A stretch of DNA of 64,000 nt, taken from the NCBI GenBank assembly GCA_934636465.1, contig CAKUAR010000001.1, positions 62,001-126,000 of the forward strand, in the 5' to 3' direction. Origin of the DNA: an uncultured Muribaculaceae bacterium. Its GTDB lineage: Bacteria > Bacteroidota > Bacteroidia > Bacteroidales > Muribaculaceae. Positions 33,909-42,133 of the stretch are shown piece after piece (position 1 is the first letter of the stretch; each line of letters opens with the position of its first letter). The position numbers and the translations under genes are program-made. The notes under the pieces were generated by a model. That model did not search any database, was not told the DNA's origin, and was given only the letters and a program-made list of their open reading frames with translations.

Positions 33909-34508
33909 ATGAACTTTCTGAAGATAGCACTTGGATTTGACGCTTCCAAGACATCACTGCTCATCATCAACATTTTCGACACGGTGGGCACGCTTGTGGG
34001 TCTTGCCGAAAAGACTGGCGTGGTGAGGGCAGACGGCAGCATACCGCGCGTAAAGGAAGCCATGCTTAGCGATGCCATTGGCACAACTTGCGGAACAATA
34101 TTTGGCAGCAGCACCGTCACCACATACGTGGAGAGCGCGTCGGGCATAGCCGAGGGCGGGCGCACCGGTGTCACTTCGTTTGTGACTGGAATGCTGTTTG
34201 TGGTATCGTTGCTGCTCTCACCGCTGTTTCTGCTGATTCCGGCTGCCGCCACGAGTGGCGCGCTTGTGATGGTGGGGGTGCTTATGATTGACTCTGTGAA
34301 AAAAATAGAGCTGGGTGATGTGACGGAATCGTTTCCGGCATTTATAACCATGATTACGATGGTGCTGTGCTACTCGATTGCCTACGGCATTTGCCTGGGC
34401 ATACTCAGCTATGTGGTGATGAAGGTGTGTACCAACAAATTTTCGCAACTTAACGCCACACTGGTGGTTTTGGCATTTTTGTTTGTGCTGAAATTCGTGG
34501 TGGATTGA
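33909..34508 (+). pseudogene. C-terminal half of an NCS2/AzgA-type purine permease
   Basis: 199 residues beginning MNFLKIALGF, then LLIINIFDTVGTLVGLAEKTG and FGSSTVTTYVESASGIAEGGRTG. These are the C-terminal substrate-site segments of AzgA-like (adenine/hypoxanthine) permeases, followed by about five membrane helices. Full-length members have about 430 residues and a first half with the matching inverted repeat; nothing of that half is seen in the 190 bases upstream in any frame. The remaining frame is intact, with no stops, so the truncation is either recent or the half-protein is still made. Likely non-functional as a transporter on its own. Confidence 0.6.
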
Positions 34509-34528
34509 TGAGTTTGGAGCAACCAATC

Positions 34529-34564
34529 AAAAAAAACAAACCCCAAGTGAGGTTTGTTTTTTTT
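34529..34564. terminator. Bidirectional terminator between the NCS2 fragment and GDPD genes
   Basis: 14-base perfect inverted repeat: eight A then CAAACC, pairing with GGTTTG then eight T at 34551-34564, around an eight-base loop. It serves both convergent genes. Confidence 0.8.
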
Positions 34565-34619
34565 ATTGTGAAACGGCAGTGCACAGAGATGCACTTTGCC
34601 GACATTGTCTGGTGGGGGC

Positions 34620-35513
34620 TTAGTGGCGCTTGTGCTTCTTGAGATAGTTGATTAACACTTGTGGGCGGTCGGTCTGAATCAGGGCTGTGCCTTGCTTTAG
34701 AATCCAGCCCCAGGTCTCATCGGGCTCGTTAAGCTCCACGGCGCGGTCGTCGTCGTGGCCGGCGTTGAGCGAAGCCCATAGCGAGTTAATCCATATTTTA
34801 GAGCCATTTTCGTTTACTTTCTTGAGCAAGCGCAGCACGTCGGGCGTCACCTGTGAAAAGCAGCACTCAATGGCCACAGGCTTCAAGGCCTTGTAGCTGT
34901 CAATCATTTTCTCGGCATCGGGCTTGTTGAGATTGACGATGGGCATGTATATCACTTTGTTGAGCACGTCGCCGTTGTCGGCCTTGACTTTGGCATAGCC
35001 GTAGCCCGACTTAATCACCACCTGGTCAGTAGTTCCGGTTTTTTCGAGCAGGGCATACACGTCTTTGAAATAGTCGTAACCTTTGTCGATGTTGATGAGT
35101 ATTTTGCCTTTCGACAGGTTAAGCACTTCCTCAAGAGTTGGAATCTGGTGAAATGTGACACGCCCCATGCCATTGCGCAGGTGAAATTTTTTGAGCTCGG
35201 CGAGAGTGTAGTCAGACACTTTGCCTTTGCCGTCGGTGGTGCGGTTTATGGTGTTGTCGTGCATCAGCACGAGTTGTCCGTCCTTGGTTTTGTGCAGGTC
35301 GATTTCAATCATGTCAACGCCCATGTCGATGCAGTTTTTGAACGCTTGCAGTGAGTTTTCGGGAGCATTGCGCCAGTCGCCGCGATGCGACACCACCAGC
35401 ACTTTCTTGGATTTGAAATCGTTGAGCTCTTTGACGAGAGTTTTGCTTCTCTGCGCGCAAACGGCGAGGCTTGTGGCAAGAAGCACAATCAGAAGAAGAA
35501 TGGTCTTTTTCAT
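34620..35513 (-). CDS. Secreted glycerophosphodiester phosphodiesterase family protein
   Basis: A 297-residue protein with a signal peptide (about residues 1-20, LAVCAQ). The GDPD TIM-barrel motifs are present: VSHRGDWRNAPENSLQAF (catalytic His and Arg), MIEIDLHKTKDGQLVLMHD (metal-binding Glu/Asp and second His) and the PTLEEVL segment. The C-terminal TWGWILKQGTALIQTDRP fits the family. It likely releases glycerol-3-phosphate from glycerophosphodiesters in the periplasm. Opposed to the truncated permease gene with a shared terminator. Confidence 0.88.
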   Translation of the reverse strand: MKKTILLLIVLLATSLAVCAQRSKTLVKELNDFKSKKVLVVSHRGDWRNAPENSLQAFKNCIDMGVDMIEIDLHKTKDGQLVLMHDNTINRTTDGKGKVSDYTLAELKKFHLRNGMGRVTFHQIPTLEEVLNLSKGKILINIDKGYDYFKDVYALLEKTGTTDQVVIKSGYGYAKVKADNGDVLNKVIYMPIVNLNKPDAEKMIDSYKALKPVAIECCFSQVTPDVLRLLKKVNENGSKIWINSLWASLNAGHDDDRAVELNEPDETWGWILKQGTALIQTDRPQVLINYLKKHKRH

Positions 35514-35628
35514 AAAAACAACAAAATAAAAGTTTGGTTTAATCGGTCAATAAATTGATGCAATATTCGTCATTTTTCCTGACATACGCAAATTGAGAAA
35601 ATGAATGTGAAAATTGTGGGCGACGGCA

Positions 35629-35658
35629 TTGCAGAAGCCGAAAAAGTAATTATCTTTG
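35629..35658 (+). promoter_or_regulatory. Promoter of the RGG-armed pseudouridine synthase gene
   Basis: TTG at 35629-35631 and TATCTTTG at 35651-35658, 19 bases apart. The transcript would begin near 35663, almost 300 bases before the start codon. Confidence 0.65.
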
Positions 35659-35662
35659 CACT

Positions 35663-35957
35663 TGAATAATGCTGTGGCGCGAAAACTTGTTTGGCAGCTC
35701 CGCAGCAGGGAAAATTAACCGTTTCGGCCGAGAGGTCGAAGTTGGAAACTGTTTTAATTTATTAATTTTGAAAATACTTTGATTATTTTTCTTACAGCAA
35801 AAGCAGCACGGAAATATCTTGACGCAACCAGCCCACGCCGCATGGCAGGAGGCAGTGTCGAGTGGGGCTTTGCTGCATAGCTGCAAAATATTAAGAAACA
35901 GTTTCTTGAGAAAAATTAATAATTAAAAAAGAGTTTAATTCTAAAGGTTGAAAAACT
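35663..35957 (+). other. Long leader (5' UTR) of the pseudouridine synthase gene
   Basis: About 295 gene-free bases between the predicted transcription start and ATG. It contains several short inverted repeats (for instance CAGCCCAC near 35827 against GTGGGGCT near 35860) and an AT-rich end. No known riboswitch class was recognised. It may carry post-transcriptional control. Confidence 0.4.
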
Positions 35958-37313
35958 ATGGAAGAGAATTTAGAAAAGAAGCCTAAAAGACCGCGTATAA
36001 GCGCAATGAAGGCAAATTTGCAAGAAAACGCTAATCCATCACACTTTGAGAAGGTGGACTTTAATGATGCCGGAAACGTTCCTGTAGAGGGAGAACATCA
36101 ACAACGTCCGCAGCAGCCTCGTCAGGGATATGGCCGCCAGCCATATAACCAGGGCTACAATCGTGGCTACGGTCAGTCTCGTGGAGGTTATCAGCCACGT
36201 CAGCAGGGTGGTTACAATCCGAATTACCAAGCCGACGTCGACGGCAGCCGCCAACCAGACGGCTACAATGCCCAGAGCGACGGACAGGGTTATCAGCCAC
36301 GTCAACCACGCGGCTACAACAACCAGCGCGGCGGCTACGGCCAGCCTCGTGGCGGATATAACCAGCAGCGTGGAGGCTATCACGGCCAACCACAACGCGG
36401 CGGTTATAACCCACAGCGCCAACAAGGCGGATATAACCAGCAGCGCGGTGGCTACCAGGGTCAACAACCACGCTACGGCAAGCCGCACCAGCCTAAACAG
36501 CAACAACAGTTTGCCCCAGCCGGACCACGCCCACAAATGCGATTCACTCCACGTCCAAAGCCAGTGGAATATGAGCAGGCTCCAATCGACCCAAATGCAC
36601 AGATTCGTCTGAACAAATTTATGGCAAACGCAGGTGTGTGCTCACGCCGCGAGGCTGACGAGCTGATATTGAAGGGACTTGTTAAGGTGAACGGAACTGC
36701 CGTGAATGAGCTGGGTGTGAAAATCACAGCCAAAGACACGGTGGAATATGACGGAAAAATCGTGTCGCCGGAGAAGAAGTGCTATGTGCTTCTGAACAAG
36801 CCTAAAGACACGGTGACAACAGTTGACGACCCCAACGGCCGCAAGACTGTGATGGACTTGGTGAAAGGTGCTTGCGAAGAGCGTATATATCCGGTGGGTC
36901 GTCTTGACCGCAACACCACAGGTGTGCTTCTGCTCACCAACGACGGTGACTTGGCTTCAAAACTCACTCACCCGAAATATGTGAAAAAGAAAATATATCA
37001 AGTGTGGACCGACAAGCCAATCAGCGAGGAGGATATGCAACACATAGCCGATGGCGTGGAACTTGACGACGGACCAATTCATGCCGACGCAATAAGCTAC
37101 GTGTCGCCAACCGACCGCAAGCAAGCCGGAATTGAAATTCACTCTGGCCGCAACAGGGTGGTGCGCCGCATTTTTGAGTCGCTCGGCTATCATGTGGTGA
37201 AACTTGACAGAGTGTATTTCGCAGGACTCACAAAGAAGAACCTGCCACGTGGCCGCTGGCGCTACTTGACACAGGAAGAAGTGAACTTCTTAAAGCAGGG
37301 TTCGTTTGAATAA
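35958..37313 (+). CDS. rluB: RluB-type 23S rRNA pseudouridine synthase with RGG/QN-rich N-terminal arm
   Basis: A 451-residue protein. Residues about 48-190 are low complexity, made of repeated RGGY, QQRGGY and PQRGGYN units: an RGG-box-like disordered RNA-binding arm of over 140 residues. An S4 RNA-binding domain follows (IRLNKFMANAGVCSRREAD, from 216). The catalytic domain has YPVGRLDRNTTGVLLLTNDG with the nucleophilic Asp317, and HSGRNRVVRRIFESLGY. E. coli RluB modifies U2605 of 23S rRNA; the same role is likely. The arm is unusual against the ordinary ~250-residue enzyme, although Bacteroidota members often carry extensions. asnS follows 95 bases downstream. Confidence 0.85.
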   Translation: MEENLEKKPKRPRISAMKANLQENANPSHFEKVDFNDAGNVPVEGEHQQRPQQPRQGYGRQPYNQGYNRGYGQSRGGYQPRQQGGYNPNYQADVDGSRQPDGYNAQSDGQGYQPRQPRGYNNQRGGYGQPRGGYNQQRGGYHGQPQRGGYNPQRQQGGYNQQRGGYQGQQPRYGKPHQPKQQQQFAPAGPRPQMRFTPRPKPVEYEQAPIDPNAQIRLNKFMANAGVCSRREADELILKGLVKVNGTAVNELGVKITAKDTVEYDGKIVSPEKKCYVLLNKPKDTVTTVDDPNGRKTVMDLVKGACEERIYPVGRLDRNTTGVLLLTNDGDLASKLTHPKYVKKKIYQVWTDKPISEEDMQHIADGVELDDGPIHADAISYVSPTDRKQAGIEIHSGRNRVVRRIFESLGYHVVKLDRVYFAGLTKKNLPRGRWRYLTQEEVNFLKQGSFE

Positions 37314-37408
37314 GAAACACTGGTCTGAAAAAGAAGGAATAATTATGCGTTTGGCTTCCGCAGAGCAGAACGCGCTGCGGATAGACAACGCTAAAAAACA
37401 CATAACAA

Positions 37409-38815
37409 ATGGCACTTAAAAGAACAAAAATAGTAGATGTGTTCGGCAACTCGGAGCTTGTGGGCGAGAAGGTGTGCGTGAAGGGCTGGGTGAGAACTCG
37501 CCGTGGCAACAAGCACGTTCAGTTCATAGCACTGAATGACGGCTCTACGATTAACAACTTGCAGATTGTGGTGGACTTGGAGAAATTCAGCGATGAATTT
37601 CTGAAACCAATCACAACAGGCTCAAGCCTGCATGTAGAGGGTGAGCTTGTGGCTTCGCAAGGCAAGGGACAGAGTGTGGAAATTCAAGCCGAGAGCATTG
37701 AAATCTACGGAACTGCCGACCCTGAGGAATATCCGCTGCAAAAGAAAGGCCACACGCTTGAGTTTTTGCGTGAAAAGGCACACTTGCGCATGAGAACCAA
37801 CACGTTTGGTGCAGTGTTCCGCATACGCCACAACTTGGCTTTTGCGATACACAAGTTCTTCAACGACCACGGCTTCTTCTATCTGAACACGCCTCTTATC
37901 ACCGAGAGCGACGCCGAGGGTGCTGGCGACATGTTCCAGGTGACTACGCTTGACCTCAACGACCTGCCCAAGACAGAGGACGGCAAGGTGGACTACAGCA
38001 AGGACTTCTTTGGCAAGCCAACTAACCTCACCGTGTCGGGTCAACTTGAAGGTGAGCTTGGCGCAACGTCGCTTGGTGCAATCTACACTTTCGGCCCAAC
38101 GTTCCGCGCAGAGAACAGTAACACTCCGCGTCACTTGGCAGAGTTTTGGATGATTGAGCCGGAGGTGGCTTTCATTGACCTGCCGGAGCTTATGGACCTG
38201 GAGGAAGAGTTTGTGAAATATTGCGTGAAATATGCGCTTGACCACTGCAAGGACGACATAGAATTCCTGAACAAGTTTATTGACAACGGACTGATAGAAA
38301 GGTTGCAGAGTGTGCTTAAAGAGGACTTCGTGCGTCTGCCATACACTGAGGGCGTGAAGATACTGGAGGAGGCACAGAAAAATGGTGCTAACTTTGAGTT
38401 CCCGGTGTCGTGGGGCGTTGATCTGGCAAGCGAGCATGAACGCTACTTGGTGGAGCACCACTTTAAGCGTCCGGTTATCATGACTGACTATCCTAAGGAC
38501 ATCAAGGCTTTCTATATGAAACAGAACGAGGACGGCAAGACGATGCAAGGCACCGACGTGCTGTTCCCACAGATAGGTGAAATCATAGGTGGCTCGGTGA
38601 GAGAAGAAAGCTATGAGAAACTCATGGCCGAAATAGACCGCCGCCACATGAAGCACGACAACTTGTGGTGGTATTTGGAGACACGCAAGTTTGGCACTGT
38701 GCCTCATGGTGGATTTGGACTCGGCTTTGAGCGTCTGGTACTGTTTGTGACTGGCATGCAGAACATACGCGACGTGATTCCTTTCCCACGCACACCAAAG
38801 AACGCCGAATTCTAA
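37409..38815 (+). CDS. asnS: Asparaginyl-tRNA synthetase
   Basis: A 468-residue class IIb synthetase. The N-terminal OB-fold anticodon-binding domain begins [18 protein letters not shown]. Motif 2 region [20 protein letters not shown], and motif 3 [13 protein letters not shown] near the C-terminus, are clear. The [15 protein letters not shown] segment is the AsnRS-typical part of the active site. It charges tRNA-Asn directly, so the organism does not need transamidation for Asn. Follows the pseudouridine synthase gene, perhaps on the same transcript. Confidence 0.95.
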   Translation: MALKRTKIVDVFGNSELVGEKVCVKGWVRTRRGNKHVQFIALNDGSTINNLQIVVDLEKFSDEFLKPITTGSSLHVEGELVASQGKGQSVEIQAESIEIYGTADPEEYPLQKKGHTLEFLREKAHLRMRTNTFGAVFRIRHNLAFAIHKFFNDHGFFYLNTPLITESDAEGAGDMFQVTTLDLNDLPKTEDGKVDYSKDFFGKPTNLTVSGQLEGELGATSLGAIYTFGPTFRAENSNTPRHLAEFWMIEPEVAFIDLPELMDLEEEFVKYCVKYALDHCKDDIEFLNKFIDNGLIERLQSVLKEDFVRLPYTEGVKILEEAQKNGANFEFPVSWGVDLASEHERYLVEHHFKRPVIMTDYPKDIKAFYMKQNEDGKTMQGTDVLFPQIGEIIGGSVREESYEKLMAEIDRRHMKHDNLWWYLETRKFGTVPHGGFGLGFERLVLFVTGMQNIRDVIPFPRTPKNAEF

Positions 38816-38899
38816 AGCAGGAGTACGGTAGCCGCACCACAACGATAGCGGCACAATGATGAGAATTTTCTAAATTCTATTCCATCATAAATCTTGAAG

Positions 38900-38941
38900 G
38901 GCGACCTGGCTGATGAAGTCAAGTCGCCTTTTGGTTTTTAT
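38900..38941 (+). terminator. Terminator of asnS
   Basis: GGCGAC (38900-38905) pairs with GTCGCC (38923-38928), followed by a T-rich stretch. It is a weak stem of six bases. Confidence 0.5.
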
Positions 38942-38946
38942 GTAGT

Positions 38947-38957
38947 GGGGGGGGGGG
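38947..38957. repeat. Eleven-base poly-G tract
   Basis: A run of 11 G between two convergent terminators. Homopolymeric tracts of this length can slip during replication. Here it is outside any gene. Confidence 0.85.
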
Positions 38958-38971
38958 AGTTAGGCAGAAAT

Positions 38972-39005
38972 AAAAAAGGCGGCCTCCGGTGAGGAGACTG
39001 CCTTT
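38972..39005 (-). terminator. Terminator of rplS
   Basis: On the minus strand, a hairpin AAAGGCAGTCTCC/GGAGGCCGCCTTT (39005-38993 with 38987-38975; two mismatches) followed by a T-run. 35 bases past the rplS stop. Confidence 0.75.
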
Positions 39006-39039
39006 ATGGTCTTTTCGGTTGTGTTGTGACTTCCGAGAA

Positions 39040-39399
39040 TTACTTCTTGACCAACACACGGCGCTCTTTGATGCGAGCTTTCTTGCCAGTGAGTTTGCGC
39101 AGATAGTAGATTCTTGCACGGCGCACACGACCAAACTTGTTAACAACGATGTTGTCGATGAATGGAGAATCCATCGGGAAGATACGCTCAACGCCGATGT
39201 TGTCGCTAACCTTGCGCACAGTGAAACGTTTCTTGTCGCCTTCGCCGTTGATTTTAATCACAACGCCGCGGTATTGCTGAATACGCTCCTTGTTACCCTC
39301 TTTGATGCGGTAAGCAACTGTGATTGTGTCACCTGGTTGGAAAACCGGAAGTTCTTTCTTAGAAGCAAATGCTTGCTCTGCAACTTTAATTAAGTCCAT
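39040..39399 (-). CDS. rplS: 50S ribosomal protein L19
   Basis: A 119-residue protein starting MDLIKVAEQAF; an upstream in-frame extension is not conserved-looking and is left out. It has the L19 core FQPGDTITVAYRIKEGNKER, QQYRGVVIKING and the signature KFGRVRRARIYYLRKLTGKKARIKER. L19 lies at the 30S-50S interface. It is monocistronic here, not in the rpsP-rimM-trmD operon found in many bacteria. Confidence 0.97.
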   Translation of the reverse strand: MDLIKVAEQAFASKKELPVFQPGDTITVAYRIKEGNKERIQQYRGVVIKINGEGDKKRFTVRKVSDNIGVERIFPMDSPFIDNIVVNKFGRVRRARIYYLRKLTGKKARIKERRVLVKK

Positions 39400-39485
39400 T
39401 TTTGTTTTATGTTTTTGTATATATACAATACTTATGCAACATTCGCGGGCCACACTTTTTCCCACCAGAGGTTACAAAAGCGGTG

Positions 39486-39516
39486 CAAATTTACGGAATT
39501 TTTCTTAAACTGCAAA
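39486..39516 (-). promoter_or_regulatory. Promoter of rplS
   Basis: On the minus strand TTTG (39513-39516) and TAAATTTG (39486-39493), exactly 19 bases apart. Leader of about 80 bases, possibly a place for L19 feedback, though no structure was identified. Confidence 0.8.
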
Positions 39517-39557
39517 ATTTCAAGACAATAAGCAATGCCAGTTGACATGAGGGTAAA

Positions 39558-40142
39558 TCAGTCTTCGAGGTATTGCTTCACATAGAGGTCGCAGCAGGCT
39601 GCAAGCTCATCGTACCACTCTTGGCCGAAACGGCGGATTAGCGGCTCTTTGAGAAACTGATATACGCGCAGCTTGTTTTTGCGTCCCAGCACTTCGGCGC
39701 TCTTGCATATTTTCCACCGGTGATAGTTGACGGTGGTGACGTTTGGGTACACTTTGACGCGGGCGGGGTAGAGGTAGCAGGAAATTGGTTTCTGAAAGTC
39801 GATGCGGCCCTGGCGATAGGCGCGGTCGATGGCGCACTCACATACGCCGCCTGGCGCATAGCAGGTGAACACGCAGTTTTTGCCGTTGACGATTGATGTC
39901 ACCAGCTCGCCGTCGCTGTCAAGATATGCCACGCCGTTTTCTTTGATTTCCTGTTGTGCCTGGGGCAGCAGGTCGTCCCATATAGCCGGCAAAATCTCTT
40001 TGAGTTTTTTGAATTCGTCGTTGGTGATTGGGGCTCCGGCATCGCCTTCAATGCAGCAAGCTCCCTTGCAGGCATCGATGTTGCAGCAAAAGAAGCGCTC
40101 GGCCAGCTCGGAGCTGACCACGGTTTCGCCTATTTGAAACAT
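39558..40142 (-). CDS. DUF3109 family Cys-rich protein
   Basis: About 194 residues from the start MFQIGETVVSS (an ATG three codons earlier, at 40151, is an alternative). Eight or more Cys are clustered in FFCCNIDACKGACC, NCVFTCYAPGGVCECAIDRAY and PISCYLYPARV, the defining pattern of DUF3109, related to YkgJ-type zinc or iron-sulphur binding proteins. Function unknown. It lies 64-73 bases downstream of cdaA on the same strand, so it may be the third gene of folP-cdaA. Confidence 0.85.
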   Translation of the reverse strand: MFQIGETVVSSELAERFFCCNIDACKGACCIEGDAGAPITNDEFKKLKEILPAIWDDLLPQAQQEIKENGVAYLDSDGELVTSIVNGKNCVFTCYAPGGVCECAIDRAYRQGRIDFQKPISCYLYPARVKVYPNVTTVNYHRWKICKSAEVLGRKNKLRVYQFLKEPLIRRFGQEWYDELAACCDLYVKQYLED

Positions 40143-40214
40143 AGTGTCCAATTCGTTTTTTTTGATTGATTAATTCGCTTGAATGTAGGAAAAAGTGTGG
40201 AGAGGTGTGTGGCG

Positions 40215-40994
40215 TCAGCCTTGCGCAAGCTCGCTCAACGCGTGTTCCAGCTCGGTGCTTGTGAGCTTGAGGTGTATCTCGCCCTTGTGGGCATAGGAGA
40301 TGTTGCCAGTTTCTTCCGACACCACCACAGCCACGGCATCGGTTGACTGCGAAATGCCAAGCGCGGAGCGGTGGCGCAAGCCGAGATAGCGTGGTAGGTT
40401 GGTGTCGTGCGACACCGGCAAAATGCAGCCGGCACTCATTATCTTGTCGTTGGCTATGATGAGCGCACCGTCGTGGAGCGGACTGTTCTTGAAGAAAATG
40501 TTCTCGATGAGGCGCACGTTGACGTTGGCGTCGATTATGTCGCCAGTGTGCTCGTAGTCGTCAAGCGGCATAGAGCGCTCTATGACGATGAGTGCGCCGG
40601 TTTTTGACTTAGACATGCTCATGCAGGCATACACCACAGGCATAATCCAGCGCTTGCGCTCGTCGGCAGCCTCACGCCGCCATAGCTTGGCAAGAAATCC
40701 CCAGCCTTTGTGCGAGCCAAGCTCGGTGAGAAAACGCTTGATTTGGTCTTGAAACAAAATCACGAGAATGAACAAGCCAATGTCAATGAACTTGTCCATG
40801 ATTGTGCCTATGAGGCGCATGTCGAGAATTTTATACATCACTACCCACGAAATCACAAAGGCAAGCACACCGATGAAGATGTTGATTGTGCCCGACTCCT
40901 TCATCGTGCGGTAGATGTAGAAAAGCAGTGTGGCCACCAGAAGAATGTCAATGACATCTTTTATGCCAAACATGTTGAACAACACGTCGTCCAT
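40215..40994 (-). CDS. cdaA: Diadenylate cyclase CdaA
   Basis: A 259-residue membrane enzyme making cyclic di-AMP from two ATP. Three N-terminal membrane helices (about residues 12-28, 35-56, 66-82) precede the DAC domain with DGA at 175-177 (SPLHDGALII) and RHR at 207-209 (GLRHRSALGIS). Length and layout match the CdaA type, not DisA. No CdaR regulator or GlmM gene is adjacent, unlike in Firmicutes. Its ATG is 15 bases after folP ends, so the two form an operon. c-di-AMP controls turgor, potassium uptake and cell-wall homeostasis. Confidence 0.92.
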   Translation of the reverse strand: MDDVLFNMFGIKDVIDILLVATLLFYIYRTMKESGTINIFIGVLAFVISWVVMYKILDMRLIGTIMDKFIDIGLFILVILFQDQIKRFLTELGSHKGWGFLAKLWRREAADERKRWIMPVVYACMSMSKSKTGALIVIERSMPLDDYEHTGDIIDANVNVRLIENIFFKNSPLHDGALIIANDKIMSAGCILPVSHDTNLPRYLGLRHRSALGISQSTDAVAVVVSEETGNISYAHKGEIHLKLTSTELEHALSELAQG

Positions 40995-41009
40995 AGTGCG
41001 AGGGAAAAT

Positions 41010-41879
41010 TTATTGGTTGGTTGAATTTAGCGTTTTCATAACTATAGTGCGTGCCTCAACGGCGGCTTTCACGTCGTGCACGCGCAAAATGTGGGCACCC
41101 TTTGCAAGAGAAATGGTGTTGAGCACGGTGGTGGCATTGAGAGCCTCGGCAGGCGTGCAGCCCAGCAACTTGTAAATCATTGATTTGCGAGAAATGCCGG
41201 CGAGCAACGGCACATTGAGCGAGTGGAACAGCTCGAGGCGGTTCATCATCTCATAGTTTTGGGCGAGGGTTTTGCTGAAACCGAAACCGGGGTCGGCAAT
41301 CACATCGGTTGCGCCAAGGTCGCGGAGTGTGCTGATTTTTTGTGCCAGATAGTCTATGACCTCGGTGGTGACATCGGTGTAGTCGGTTAACGACTGCATG
41401 GTGGAGAAGTTGCCGCGCATGTGCATCAGCACGTATGGCACGCGGAGCTTGGCCACCGTGGCAAACATATCGCTGTCGAGAATACCGCCCGACACGTCAT
41501 TGATGATGTCGGCGCCAAGCTCATCAACACACCGGCGCGCCACATCGGCACGGAAAGTGTCGATAGAAATAATGGTCTTGGGGTTGTGGCGATGCACGGC
41601 CTCGATGCCGGCTTTGAGTCTCGCAAACTCCTCGGCAGGAGCAACGTCGCTTGCATTTGGGCGTGATGAGTAGCCGCCCACGTCGATAATATCGGCGTTC
41701 TCTGCCAAAAGGCGTTGAACTTTGGCGTCAATCTTCTCGCTGCTGTCGCAGCGGCTGCCGGCATAAAAAGAGTCTGGGGTGACGTTTAGAATACCCATGA
41801 CCAAAGGCTGCGAAAATGTCATGTTTTCGCCTTTGATGCGCAGGGTGAATGGCTTGAATGATTGGTTGGTGGTACTCAT
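41010..41879 (-). CDS. folP: Dihydropteroate synthase
   Basis: A 289-residue folate enzyme joining dihydropterin pyrophosphate with p-aminobenzoate. GILNVTPDSFYAGSR near residue 30 is the first conserved signature. IIDVGGYSSRPNASDV is the second pterin-site motif, followed by SIDTFRADVAR, INDVSGG, MHMRG and DPGFGFSKTL. First gene of the folP-cdaA pair on the minus strand. Sulfonamides inhibit this enzyme family. Confidence 0.94.
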   Translation of the reverse strand: MSTTNQSFKPFTLRIKGENMTFSQPLVMGILNVTPDSFYAGSRCDSSEKIDAKVQRLLAENADIIDVGGYSSRPNASDVAPAEEFARLKAGIEAVHRHNPKTIISIDTFRADVARRCVDELGADIINDVSGGILDSDMFATVAKLRVPYVLMHMRGNFSTMQSLTDYTDVTTEVIDYLAQKISTLRDLGATDVIADPGFGFSKTLAQNYEMMNRLELFHSLNVPLLAGISRKSMIYKLLGCTPAEALNATTVLNTISLAKGAHILRVHDVKAAVEARTIVMKTLNSTNQ

Positions 41880-42068
41880 CTCTTCTTTATTTTTTCACGA
41901 AATTACTAAAAAAAGCACTAATCCCCAAAAGGTTATTTGAATTGTGTGGCGTGGTGGCAGATGACCGGTTTTGAGAATGTGGCCAGGAGGAGCGGGGAGA
42001 AAAAGGCGTTTTTCTGATTTTTCAAATCTAAATGCCACGGTGATAGTGGAAAACTGGCATGGATTTTG

Positions 42069-42076
42069 TAACTTTG
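42069..42076 (+). promoter_or_regulatory. -7 element of gpmI
   Basis: TAACTTTG about 57 bases upstream of the start codon. No exact -33 partner. Confidence 0.5.
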
Positions 42077-42133
42077 CACACTGAATTAGAGAAAGGTAAA
42101 AACAACTAAATAGATACATATATCGTAGATATT

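Noticed and set aside
37622..38854. Long open frame (410 codons) antisense to asnS
   Set aside because: It is the complement of a strongly conserved synthetase gene. Its translation is rich in His/Val/Leu with no domain, which is typical of an antisense shadow.
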